Shown: positions 37,868 to 46,418 of the stretch, piece by piece
How the letters are laid out: every line of letters begins with the position of its first letter
How positions within the stretch are numbered: the stretch's first letter is position 1
Source of the DNA: an uncultured Anaerolineae bacterium
Lineage (GTDB): Bacteria > Chloroflexota > Anaerolineae > Aggregatilineales > Phototrophicaceae
Length of the DNA: 64,000 bases
Assembly: GCA_937944445.1 (NCBI GenBank)
Contig: CALDYP010000017.1
Span: 95,094 to 159,093, forward strand
Reading direction: 5' to 3'
Notes under the pieces: model-generated
What the model saw: the letters and a program-made list of their open reading frames with translations, nothing else
Databases searched by the model: none
Told to the model about the DNA's origin: nothing
Position numbers and translations under genes: made by a program

Positions 37868-39604
37868 ATGTCTATCACTGCTGAATGGCGCATCATGCCG
37901 CCTGTGCCGGACGAGTATTGGCTGCAAGCGCGCCACAATGGCTCGCGCCTTGACCCGCTGCTGGCGCAAATCCTGTACAACCGTGGGGTGGCTGACCCCG
38001 TGAGCTTCTTACTTGAGACCAGCACGGATGACCTCAAGCGGCGGCTGCTGCGAGCGGATGACCTGCTTGATCTGGAGCGTGGGGCCAACCGCATCGTGCA
38101 GGCCATCGCGCGCGGGGAGCAAATCTGCGTCTACGGCGACTTTGACGCGGACGGCGTGACCAGCACCGCGCTGATGGTGGAGGCGCTCTCGTGGCTGGGG
38201 GCGAACGTCCGCGCGTACATCCCCGACCGCATCGACGAGGGGTACGGCTTGAACATCCCGGCGTTGAAGCGCCTTGCAGCAGAGGGCGTCTCACTGGTGG
38301 TGACGGTGGACTGCGGCGTGCGCAGCGTGACCGAGATCGAGGCCGTGCTGGAAGATCAGCTTGACGTAGTGGTGACGGATCATCACTCCGTCGGCGAGGC
38401 GCTGCCGCCCGCGTTCGCCGTGGTCAACCCGCAGCGCGCCGACAGTGACCGCCATGAGCCGTATCGCTGTTTGGCTGGGGTGGGGGTGGCCCTGCTGATG
38501 GCGGTGCAGGTGCTGCGGATTGCGGGCTGGCCGAGGGAGCGCCGGCTGTCGGACTTGCTCGATCTGGTGGCGATTGGGACAGTGGCCGACGTGATGCGGT
38601 TGAACGACCCGTTCAACCGTTTGTTGGTGCTGCACGGGTTGAACGTCATCAACGAGCGCCGCCGCCTCGGGCTGGATGCGCTGCTGAACGCAGCAGGGTT
38701 CAAAGGCAAGGCCAGCGCCGAGACGATCGGCTTCGTTATCGGGCCGCGCGTCAACGCGGCTGGGCGCTTGGCGAGTGGCCTGCTGGCGTTCGACCTGCTC
38801 ACGACCCAAGATCAAGCGACTGCCAACCACCTTGCGAAAGAGCTGGAACGCCTCAACATTGAGCGGCAGGATAAAATGCGCGCGGCGAAAGATCGCATCC
38901 GTGACATCCTCGTGCTCACAGGCGAGATCGACGCGCCGCTGATCTTTGCGCAGGATGACGACGTCGCGCCGGGCATCGTCGGGCTGGTGGCGGGGCAGCT
39001 CACGCAAGAGTTTTACCGTCCGGCGGTCATCTTGCACCGCGAGCAGGAGACCAGCCGCGCGTCGTGTCGCAGCATTCCCGAGTTTCACATCACGCGCGCG
39101 CTGGACACGTGCGCGGATCTGCTGCTGCGGCACGGCGGCCACGCGCTGGCTGCCGGGTTCACCGTGGCCAACGAGAACGTGCCGCTGCTGCGCGAGCGGC
39201 TGCTGCGCGCCGCGCGCGAGGCCTTCAGCGGCCTGACACTTGCCCCAGTGCGCCGCGTGGATGCTGCCCTGCCGTTGAGCAAGGTGACGGTGGACTTAGC
39301 CGAAAAACTCGCCATGTTAGAGCCGTTCGGGCATCAGTTTGAGGCTCCGCTCTTCGTCAGCCGTGGGGTGCGCATGATGTTCCCAAGAGCGCTGGGGGAT
39401 AAGCAGAAGCACTTGAAGATGCGCTTGGTGGCAGGATCATCGCCTGCGGTGGAGGCCATCGCGTTCAACCAAGCCGAGTTTCTCAATCAGTGGTCAGAGC
39501 AGCCAGTGGACGTGCTCTACCGCCTGACGATTAACGAGTACAATGGGCGGCGCAACGCACAGTTGAACGTTGAGGAGATTCGAATTGCAGCGGCACGTGC
39601 TTAA
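37868..39604 (+). CDS. recJ: Single-stranded-DNA-specific exonuclease RecJ
   Basis: 5'-3' single-strand exonuclease of recombination and mismatch repair. 578 residues: the DHH domain has YGDFDADGVTSTALM, VTVDCGVRS and VVVTDHHSVGE; DHHA1 has the RASCRSIPEFH and HGGHALAAGFTV motifs; an OB-type C-terminal domain follows. The start is ATG 37868; ATG 37901 (MPPVPDEYW) is a possible alternative because neither has a strong RBS. It overlaps the secreted protein gene downstream by 20 bp. Confidence 0.94.
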   Translation: MSITAEWRIMPPVPDEYWLQARHNGSRLDPLLAQILYNRGVADPVSFLLETSTDDLKRRLLRADDLLDLERGANRIVQAIARGEQICVYGDFDADGVTSTALMVEALSWLGANVRAYIPDRIDEGYGLNIPALKRLAAEGVSLVVTVDCGVRSVTEIEAVLEDQLDVVVTDHHSVGEALPPAFAVVNPQRADSDRHEPYRCLAGVGVALLMAVQVLRIAGWPRERRLSDLLDLVAIGTVADVMRLNDPFNRLLVLHGLNVINERRRLGLDALLNAAGFKGKASAETIGFVIGPRVNAAGRLASGLLAFDLLTTQDQATANHLAKELERLNIERQDKMRAAKDRIRDILVLTGEIDAPLIFAQDDDVAPGIVGLVAGQLTQEFYRPAVILHREQETSRASCRSIPEFHITRALDTCADLLLRHGGHALAAGFTVANENVPLLRERLLRAAREAFSGLTLAPVRRVDAALPLSKVTVDLAEKLAMLEPFGHQFEAPLFVSRGVRMMFPRALGDKQKHLKMRLVAGSSPAVEAIAFNQAEFLNQWSEQPVDVLYRLTINEYNGRRNAQLNVEEIRIAAARA

Positions 39605-40991
39605 GGCCATCGCGGCAGGGCTGGCGCTGTGGGGGCTGGTGTCCGTTCACGCACAGCAGATCCCCGGTTCACGCTTTGGTGTCGTGGAGGGTTTCTGGTT
39701 CCCAGAGCGAACCTGCGAGCTGGGCGTGGGCTGGGAGCGCATCATCTTCGACTGGTCACAGCACCAGCCGACCGGGCCGGACGACTGGAACACGCTCAAT
39801 GTGGACGATCGCTGGCTCAAAGCGGCGAGCTTGTGCGGGCGGGAGGTTGTAGCGCTGTTGAAGAACACCCCCGCATGGGCCACCGACGGCATCCCGATGG
39901 CCGGCGTGCCGCGCGGCCTGACGCTGCCGATTGACGACCCAACCAACTACTGGGCGGCCTTTGTGTATCGGACGGTGGACTACTACGCCAGCCGCGGCGT
40001 GACGCGCTTCATCATCTGGAACGAGCCGGACATCGAAGCGGGAACCTATGGTCACGAGTTCAGCGGCGACTTGGAGGACTACTTCCAACTGTTGAAGGTG
40101 GCCTACTTGGCCGCCAAGCGAGCGAACCCCGCCGCGCGCATTCACCTTGCAGGGACGACCTACTGGCACGACGTCAACGAGGGGCGCGCCCCGTACTTTG
40201 AACGCCTGCTCGACCGCATCCTTGCTGACCCTGACGCAGCGGCCAACGACTTCTACTTCGACGTGATGAGCCTGCACCTCTACTTCCGCACGGAGACGGT
40301 GATCCGCATCGTGAACGAGATGCGCGACAACCTGCGGCGGCACGGCATGGATAAAGCCATCTGGATCAACGAGATGAACGCCCCACCGACTGCCGACCCG
40401 AATTGGCCGGTGGTGCGCCCGCAGTACCCGCTCGACTTGGAGCAGCAGGGGGCTTTCTTGGTGCAGGCGGCAGCGCTGGCGCTGACAGTGGATGTGGAGC
40501 GCATGGCTGCCTACAAGCTCTACGATCAAATGCTGCCAGAAGGGGCGGAGTCGTTCGGGCTGCTTACGCCGGGCAGCGCTGTGCCACGCCCGGCGTTCGA
40601 TGCATGGCGCTTCGTGGTGGAGCGCCTCAGTGACGTGGTACAGGCGCGCTATGGCTCGACTGGCACGCTCGACGTCGTGCATCTCACCCATGAGCGCGGT
40701 TTGCAGTCGTGGGTGTTTTGGGCGCGGCGCGACCAGCCGACGTGCGTGCGCGTGACCACGGCGCACAACAAGGCTTATCTCTTCGATTATCGCGGTGGGT
40801 TTCAAATTTTGGACGCGACCGACGGAGACTATCGGCTGCTGCTGCCGCCGGCGCGCTGCAACGCCAACGACGGCTGCTTTATCGGTGGGGTTCCGTTTAC
40901 GCTGCTGCTACCCCCCGGCGAGGCGACAGCCACCGAACTAACCCCGCTTTGTGATGCGACGCTGCGCGATGTAAACTGGATAAATCAATAA
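39585..40991 (+). CDS. Secreted glycoside-hydrolase-like (cellulase superfamily) protein
   Basis: 468 residues starting at TTG 39585 with GAGGAG 7 nt upstream. A signal peptide (basic start, hydrophobic AAGLALWGLV, cleavage after HAQ) exports it. The TIM-barrel active-site pattern of clan A glycosidases is visible: the acid/base E147 in IIWNEPDIE and a candidate nucleophile E263 in WINEMNAPP. A C-terminal beta-rich domain of ~110 residues follows. Substrate unknown. It overlaps recJ, which may reflect only gene packing. Confidence 0.78.
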   Translation: MQRHVLKAIAAGLALWGLVSVHAQQIPGSRFGVVEGFWFPERTCELGVGWERIIFDWSQHQPTGPDDWNTLNVDDRWLKAASLCGREVVALLKNTPAWATDGIPMAGVPRGLTLPIDDPTNYWAAFVYRTVDYYASRGVTRFIIWNEPDIEAGTYGHEFSGDLEDYFQLLKVAYLAAKRANPAARIHLAGTTYWHDVNEGRAPYFERLLDRILADPDAAANDFYFDVMSLHLYFRTETVIRIVNEMRDNLRRHGMDKAIWINEMNAPPTADPNWPVVRPQYPLDLEQQGAFLVQAAALALTVDVERMAAYKLYDQMLPEGAESFGLLTPGSAVPRPAFDAWRFVVERLSDVVQARYGSTGTLDVVHLTHERGLQSWVFWARRDQPTCVRVTTAHNKAYLFDYRGGFQILDATDGDYRLLLPPARCNANDGCFIGGVPFTLLLPPGEATATELTPLCDATLRDVNWINQ

Positions 40992-41004
40992 ACAGGACGT
41001 GAAG

Positions 41005-42051
41005 ATGGCGAATTTGAGCAAGCCCGCAAACGAGATGAAGTTTTCCTATGGTGGCCAAGCGGTCATCGAAGGCGTGCTGATGCGCGGCGCGCACACCGCG
41101 GCCATTGCCGTGCGCAACCCGAAAGGCGAGATCGTCGTGCATGAGCAGCCGCTCAACAAGGCGATCTACCGCAGTTGGCTGGCCAAAACGCCCTTCGTGC
41201 GCGGGTTGGTGGGCTTGTACGACGCGCTGGGGCTGGGGACGCGCGCGCTCATGTGGTCAGCGGATGTGGCCATCGAAGAAGAGGGCGACGCGGACAAGGC
41301 CAAGACCAGCTTTGACGGGCCGATTGGCTTCTTGACGATTGCGGTGTCGCTGGCGTTGGGGGTGGGGTTGTTCTTCCTGCTGCCGACGGCGCTTGCGACG
41401 GGCATCGGCGCGGCGCTCGGCCTGACTCAAGCGCCTGAAGGCGGTGGGTTCTACGTGCCGCTGCCGATCGGCTGGCAGGCGACGGCCATCAACTTTATCG
41501 AGGCGGTCGTGCAGCTTGGCATCTTGGTGCTCTACATCCGCTTGATCTCGCTCATGCCGGATGTGAAGCGCTTGTTCAGCTACCACGGCGCGGAGCACAA
41601 GACGATCAACGCCTACGAGGCGGGCGACGAGCTGACGCCGGAGGTTGTTCAGCGCTACCCGATCGAGCACCCGCGCTGTGGGACGGCCTTCCTGCTCACG
41701 GTGGTGTTCGTGAGCGTGTTCGTGTTTTCGCTTTTAGGGCGGCCCCCGTTCTTCCTGCTGATCCTCTCGCGCGTGGTGCTCATCCCGGTGATTGCGGGCA
41801 TCAGCTATGAACTGCTGAAGTGGACAGCGGCCAACGTGCACCGCCGCTGGGTGCGCTGGCTGATCACGCCCAACCTCGCGCTGCAGCACCTGACGACGCG
41901 CCAGCCTGACCTTGCGATGTGCGAGGTGGCGATTGTGGCCTTCAAGCGCGTGCTGCACTCAGAAGGCCTGATCAGCGCGGAAGAGGCGGCCATCCCTGCG
42001 CCCAACCCACAAGCCACCGCCGAAGCCGCCGGCGTGACGCTCGCGCGCTAG
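41005..42051 (+). CDS. DUF1385 (YqhQ-like) membrane protein
   Basis: 348 residues, typical of PF07136: GGQAVIEGVLMRGA near the N-terminus, YHGAEHKTINAYEAG in the middle and HPRCGTAFLL before a pair of helices. Four or more membrane helices. The conserved His/Glu/Cys residues suggest a metal-dependent enzyme, but none is proven. ATG 41005 has AGGA 8 nt upstream; a GTG two codons earlier is less likely. Confidence 0.9.
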   Translation: MANLSKPANEMKFSYGGQAVIEGVLMRGAHTAAIAVRNPKGEIVVHEQPLNKAIYRSWLAKTPFVRGLVGLYDALGLGTRALMWSADVAIEEEGDADKAKTSFDGPIGFLTIAVSLALGVGLFFLLPTALATGIGAALGLTQAPEGGGFYVPLPIGWQATAINFIEAVVQLGILVLYIRLISLMPDVKRLFSYHGAEHKTINAYEAGDELTPEVVQRYPIEHPRCGTAFLLTVVFVSVFVFSLLGRPPFFLLILSRVVLIPVIAGISYELLKWTAANVHRRWVRWLITPNLALQHLTTRQPDLAMCEVAIVAFKRVLHSEGLISAEEAAIPAPNPQATAEAAGVTLAR

Positions 42052-42662
42052 GCCTTGCGCCCCGTCACGATGAACAGCGGATCATGGCCGCCGGTGGTGT
42101 GCAGGTCGGTCGTGATGTCGGTGTAGCCGCCCGCTCGCTGAAAGTAATCGACGACGAGCGCCACGTGCTGCATGTCGGTCATGCTGAGCCACGCGGCGAT
42201 GGCCTTCGTCGGGAAGCAGCGGTTTGAGAACGACACGATGAACCGGCCGCCCGGCTTGAGGACGCGGTTCACCTCGCGGAACACTTCTACCGGCTTGATG
42301 AGGTACTGAACGCTCACCGCGCACGTCACGCCGTCGAAGAAGTCGCTGGCGTAGGGCAGGGACTGGTTGCGATTCAGGTTCTGCACGATGTATTCGTCAA
42401 TTTGCGGGTTGTCGGCCATTTCCTCGGCGTTCATGCCGTGGGCGTAGACGCGCTGCGGCTGAAGGTCGTCGGGGTAGTGGCTGCGCCAACTGCTCATCAA
42501 GTCCAGCAGCACCGCGCCGCGCGGCAGCACGGTTGCGTAGTAGGCTTTGAGCAGCAGGATGGCGCGGTCGTCGATGTGAACGACTTTGCGCGGGGTCTGG
42601 TAGAACAGGCTGTCGTCGCTCTCGTCATAACGCTGAAAGTACTCTCTCGGATACGGTCGCAT
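42048..42662 (-). CDS. SAM-dependent methyltransferase-like protein
   Basis: 204 residues. Methyltransf_11-like features: LLDLMSSWRSHYPDD as a degenerate motif I (the usual glycines are missing), LPYASDFFDGVTCAVSVQYL, and RVLKPGGRFIVSFSN. The weak motif I makes catalytic activity uncertain, although many relatives share the LDLMSSW variant. ATG 42662 is chosen; the GTG at 42674 overlaps the AAAGGG ribosome site. It converges on the DUF1385 gene with a 4-bp overlap. Confidence 0.8.
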   Translation of the reverse strand: MRPYPREYFQRYDESDDSLFYQTPRKVVHIDDRAILLLKAYYATVLPRGAVLLDLMSSWRSHYPDDLQPQRVYAHGMNAEEMADNPQIDEYIVQNLNRNQSLPYASDFFDGVTCAVSVQYLIKPVEVFREVNRVLKPGGRFIVSFSNRCFPTKAIAAWLSMTDMQHVALVVDYFQRAGGYTDITTDLHTTGGHDPLFIVTGRKA

Positions 42663-42692
42663 ACCAATACACACCCTTTACAAGCTGGCTCG

Positions 42693-42701
42693 ATTGTATC
42701 A
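42693..42701 (-). promoter_or_regulatory. Extended -10 upstream of the methyltransferase-like gene
   Basis: On the minus strand TGATACAAT (TG-n-TACAAT) lies about 31 bp before the ATG at 42662 and overlaps the mutS stop. No good -35 is seen. Confidence 0.45.
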
Positions 42702-45281
42702 TGAAGAGAGCATCCGCTTGAGCGCGTAAAGATGAGTAATTGCTTCAATCGGGGTGAGATGATCCACGTTCAGATCGCGCAGGGCGACGAGCGCGGGGTG
42801 CTCTGGCAGCGGAGCGGGGTCAGGCGCGGGGGGGGCCGCGCTGAACAGCGGCAGACGCTGACGGCTGGCGTCTTGTTCGAACATTTGCAGCAGGTCACGG
42901 GCGCGCTGGACGACTGGCTTGGGCATGCCTGCAAGCTGTGCGACGTGCACGCCGTAGCTGCGATCTGCGCCGCCGCGCACGACTTTGTGTAGGAAGACGA
43001 TGCTATCGCCGCGCTCGGTGACTGCCACGTTGAAGTTCTCGGCGCGGGGCAGCACGTTGGGCAGCTCGGTTAGCTCATGATAGTGGGTGGCGAAGAGGGT
43101 GCGGCAGTTCAGGCGCGGGGTGTTGTGGATGTACTCGACGACGGCGCGCGCGATAGCCAGCCCGTCGTAGGTGCTCGTGCCGCGCCCGATCTCGTCGAGG
43201 ATGATGAGCGAGCGCGGCGTTGCGCCGATCAGCAGGCGGGCCGTTTCGACCATCTCGACCATGAAAGTGCTCTGCCCGGCGTGGATTTCGTCTTGCGCGC
43301 CGATGCGGGCGAAGATGCGATCCACCAGCCCGATCTCGGCTGAGTCGGCGGGGACGAAGCTGCCGATGTGTGCCAGCAGGGTGATGAGCGCCACCTGACG
43401 GATATACGTGGACTTGCCCGCCATGTTGGGGCCGGTCAGGATGTGCAGGCGCGACCCGGCGTGGAAGTGAGTGTCGTTGGGGGTGTAGCGCTGGCCGTTG
43501 GGCAGCAGCGACTCCACAACGGGGTGGCGGCCGCTTCGGATAGTCAGCACATCGCCTTCAACCATTTTGGGGCGGCAGTAGCCTTGCGCGACGGCCACGG
43601 TGGCCAGCGACAGCAGCGCGTCCAGCGTGGCCAGCGTGCGCGCCGTGCGCAGCAGCGCCTCACTGTGCTGGCTGATCTGGCTGCAAACCCCCTCGAAGAT
43701 CCGACGCTCCAGCGCGAGGATCTCTTCTTCCGCGTTCAGCACGAGCGTCTCGTAGTCTTTCAACTCGGGCGTGATGTAACGCTCAGCGTTGACCAGCGTC
43801 TGCTTGCGGACGTAGTCTGCGGGGACTTTGTCGGCGTTGGCGGTGGTCACCTCGATGTAGTAGCCGAAGACCTTGTTGAAGCCGACCTTGAGGCTGGCGA
43901 TGCCGGTGCGCTGGCGCTCTTGCGGCTCTAGCTCGGCGATCCAGCGGCGGGCGTGCTCGCTCTTAGCTTTTAAGTCGTCTAACTCAGATGAAAAGCCCGC
44001 GCGGATCACGTCGATCTGATTGAGGTTGGCGGGGGCGTCGTCGTTGATGGCGCGGCGGATGAGCTGGCTCACGTCCGGGCAGGGGTTGAGCCGGTCGCTG
44101 ATCGGTGTCAGCGCGGGGTGTGGGGCGACCAATTCGGCCAACTTGGGGACGAGTTCAAGACCGTCAGCGAGCGCAAGCAGGTCGCGCGGGGTCGCTTTGT
44201 GGATGACCACGCGGTTGATGAGGCGCTCAAGGTCGAGGATGTGCTTCAAGCTCTCACGGATTTCGGCTCGCAGCAGTTCGCTGCTGGTGAGGGCTTCGAC
44301 TGCGTCAAGGCGGGCGTTGATGCGGGGCAGCTCCAGCAGCGGCTGGCTGAGCCACGTGCGCAGCGTCCGCGCGCCCATTGGCGTTACTGTGCGGTCGATC
44401 ACGCTCAGCAGGCTGCCCTGTGTCTTGCCAGTGCGGATGGTCTGCGTCAGTTCAAGGTTGCGGCGAGTGAACGGGTCAAGCACCATGAACGACGCGGTGC
44501 GATAGGCGCGGATGGTGGTCAGTTGGGCGAGGGTGTTCTTGTGCGTGGCGCGCAGGTATTCGATGGCGGCGGCGCAGGCGGCAGTGGCCAGCGGCCACTC
44601 GCTGAGGCCGAAGCTGTCGAGGTTGTGCAGCTTGAAGTGATCGATCAAGAGGTCTTTGGCGCTGCGCGGGTTGAACCAGTGATCCTGCCCATAGGACGGG
44701 TGGACGCCTTCAGGCAGCGTGACTTTGTCCTTCCACGTGGTGGGCAGGAGCAGCTCGCGCGGGCTGATGCGCGCCATCTCTTCCAGCAGCGCAACGGTTG
44801 CGCCTTCGCCGTTGGTCTCTGTAGCGTAGAATTCGCCGGTGCTGACGTCTACGTAGGCGATGCCCACGCCTTTCCACTTGCCGCTGCGCGCCTCCACCGC
44901 AGGGGCGGCCACCATCAGATAGTTCTGCTGCTGCTGGTTGAGCAGGGCAGGTTCAACCAGCGTGCCGGGCGTCAAGACGCGCGTCACCTCGCGGTCGACG
45001 ATGCCGCGGTTGGTCGGCTCGCTCACTTGGTCACAGATGGCCACATGGTAGCCCTTGTCCACTAGCCGCGCGACATAGTTATCCAGCGCGTGGTAGGGCA
45101 CGCCGGCCATCGGCTGGCCTTCCGTGCGCTTGGTCAGCGTGATGTCCAGCTCACGAGCGGTCAAGATGGCGTCGTCGTCGAAGGTCTCATAGAAGTCGCC
45201 CATGCGGAAGAACACGATCGCATCGGGGTACTGCCGCTTGATGTCCAGATATTGGCGACGCGCAGGGGTTAGTTTGGTCAT
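42699..45281 (-). CDS. mutS: DNA mismatch repair protein MutS
   Basis: 860 residues. The mismatch-reading Phe-x-Glu motif is F30-Y31-E32 in FFRMGDFYE; the connector, lever and clamp domains follow; the ATPase has TGPNMAGKSTYIRQ (Walker A), DEIGRGTSTYDGL (Walker B) and FATHYHEL. All domains are present and of normal length, so this is the repair MutS1 type. The gene is transcribed from a clear promoter shared in one spacer with the divergent ROK gene. No mutL is in the window. Confidence 0.97.
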   Translation of the reverse strand: MTKLTPARRQYLDIKRQYPDAIVFFRMGDFYETFDDDAILTARELDITLTKRTEGQPMAGVPYHALDNYVARLVDKGYHVAICDQVSEPTNRGIVDREVTRVLTPGTLVEPALLNQQQQNYLMVAAPAVEARSGKWKGVGIAYVDVSTGEFYATETNGEGATVALLEEMARISPRELLLPTTWKDKVTLPEGVHPSYGQDHWFNPRSAKDLLIDHFKLHNLDSFGLSEWPLATAACAAAIEYLRATHKNTLAQLTTIRAYRTASFMVLDPFTRRNLELTQTIRTGKTQGSLLSVIDRTVTPMGARTLRTWLSQPLLELPRINARLDAVEALTSSELLRAEIRESLKHILDLERLINRVVIHKATPRDLLALADGLELVPKLAELVAPHPALTPISDRLNPCPDVSQLIRRAINDDAPANLNQIDVIRAGFSSELDDLKAKSEHARRWIAELEPQERQRTGIASLKVGFNKVFGYYIEVTTANADKVPADYVRKQTLVNAERYITPELKDYETLVLNAEEEILALERRIFEGVCSQISQHSEALLRTARTLATLDALLSLATVAVAQGYCRPKMVEGDVLTIRSGRHPVVESLLPNGQRYTPNDTHFHAGSRLHILTGPNMAGKSTYIRQVALITLLAHIGSFVPADSAEIGLVDRIFARIGAQDEIHAGQSTFMVEMVETARLLIGATPRSLIILDEIGRGTSTYDGLAIARAVVEYIHNTPRLNCRTLFATHYHELTELPNVLPRAENFNVAVTERGDSIVFLHKVVRGGADRSYGVHVAQLAGMPKPVVQRARDLLQMFEQDASRQRLPLFSAAPPAPDPAPLPEHPALVALRDLNVDHLTPIEAITHLYALKRMLSS

Positions 45282-45326
45282 GAGGCTGTCCGATGATGTC
45301 GCTGAACGGGTGTGCTATCGATAATG

Positions 45327-45355
45327 ATTGTAGCAGGCGTTAGAATAGCCTTCAA
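45327..45355 (-). promoter_or_regulatory. Promoter of mutS
   Basis: On the minus strand TTGAAG (45355-45350), a 17-bp spacer and TACAAT (45332-45327). The start codon of mutS is about 46 bp downstream of the -10. Confidence 0.65.
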
Positions 45356-45396
45356 TTGAGCAGACATTCAGCCGCTGACGGGCGGGGAGATATACA

Positions 45397-46377
45397 ATGA
45401 GCGATAAGTGGGTGGTAAGCCTTGATCTGGGCGGGACGCGCATTCGGACGGCGCGGCTGAATCACAGCCTCGACATTGTGGAGCGCTACGAAACGCTGAC
45501 CGGCGCAGACGACGGGTTCGATGCGTCGATGGGGCGCATCATCGACGCGCTGCACAAGGTGATGCCAGCGGATCGTTCAACGGTGCAGGGGATCGGCGTC
45601 AGCGCGCCCGGCCCGCTCGACCCGTCAACGGGGGTGCTGGTTGCGCCGCCCAACTTGCCCGGCTGGGTCAACGTGCCGCTGGCCGCCATTCTGCGCAGGG
45701 AGTTTGGCGTGCCGGTCTACTGCGGCAACGACGCCAACGTCGCCGCCCTCGCCGAGACCGCGCGCGGCGCGGCCTACGGCTACCGCTATGTGATCTACAT
45801 CACGATCAGCACAGGCATCGGCAGCGGCATCATCAACGACGGCGTGCTGCTGCTGGGCAAGCGCGGGCTGGCCGCTGAGGCCGGGCACATTCAACTCGTC
45901 GTCGGCGACACGGTGACCTCAGTCGAGAAGGAAGCGGCAGGCCCGGCGTTGGCGCGCCGCGTCAGAGGGCGCATCGCGCAGGGGGCGGCGTCCAAGATGA
46001 GCGCGATGGTCGAGGACATTGAGGACATCGACGCGCGCATCATCGGCATTGCGGCGCACGAGGGCGACCCGGTGGCGCTGGAGGCGGTGGAGCACTGCGG
46101 CTTCTGCGTTGGGCTGGGCTTGGTGACGCTGCTGCACCTGTTCAACCCGGAGATCGTCGTGATCGGCGGCGGCGTGAGCAACATCGGCGCGCTGCTGTTC
46201 GACAAGATTCGCGCGACGGTGGAGACTTACGCGCTGACGGACGCCTACTGGCGCGATTTGCAGATCGTGCCGGCGGGCTTGGGCGGCGATGTGAGCATCG
46301 TTGGCGCGGGGGCGCTGGTGCTCACCGGCGGCGGCCAGAAAGACGTGACGCAGGTGATCGCCATCGTCAACGAGTAG
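45397..46377 (+). CDS. ROK-family sugar kinase-like protein
   Basis: 326 residues. Actin-like ATPase motifs are present: SLDLGGTRIRTARL (phosphate 1), GNDANVAALAE with the catalytic aspartate, ITISTGIGSGI (phosphate 2) and EIVVIGGGVS (adenosine). It begins directly with the kinase domain, with no DNA-binding domain, so it is a kinase rather than a NagC-type repressor. The zinc site CxCGxxGCxE normal for the family is missing: after EAGHIQLVV the sequence is GDTVTSVEKEAAG. RBS GGGGAGA precedes ATG 45397. The sugar substrate is unknown. Confidence 0.88.
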   Translation: MSDKWVVSLDLGGTRIRTARLNHSLDIVERYETLTGADDGFDASMGRIIDALHKVMPADRSTVQGIGVSAPGPLDPSTGVLVAPPNLPGWVNVPLAAILRREFGVPVYCGNDANVAALAETARGAAYGYRYVIYITISTGIGSGIINDGVLLLGKRGLAAEAGHIQLVVGDTVTSVEKEAAGPALARRVRGRIAQGAASKMSAMVEDIEDIDARIIGIAAHEGDPVALEAVEHCGFCVGLGLVTLLHLFNPEIVVIGGGVSNIGALLFDKIRATVETYALTDAYWRDLQIVPAGLGGDVSIVGAGALVLTGGGQKDVTQVIAIVNE

Positions 46378-46403
46378 AGCGGGTCTTGTCTGAGTTGGAA
46401 ATG

Positions 46404-46412
46404 TGATACACT
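46404..46412 (+). promoter_or_regulatory. Extended -10 for leaderless kinase transcript
   Basis: TG-A-TACACT ends 6 nt before the ATG of the kinase gene. A weak TTGTCT lies 15 bp upstream of TACACT. Transcription would start at or next to the A of the ATG. Confidence 0.4.
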
Positions 46413-46418
46413 TGCGCC

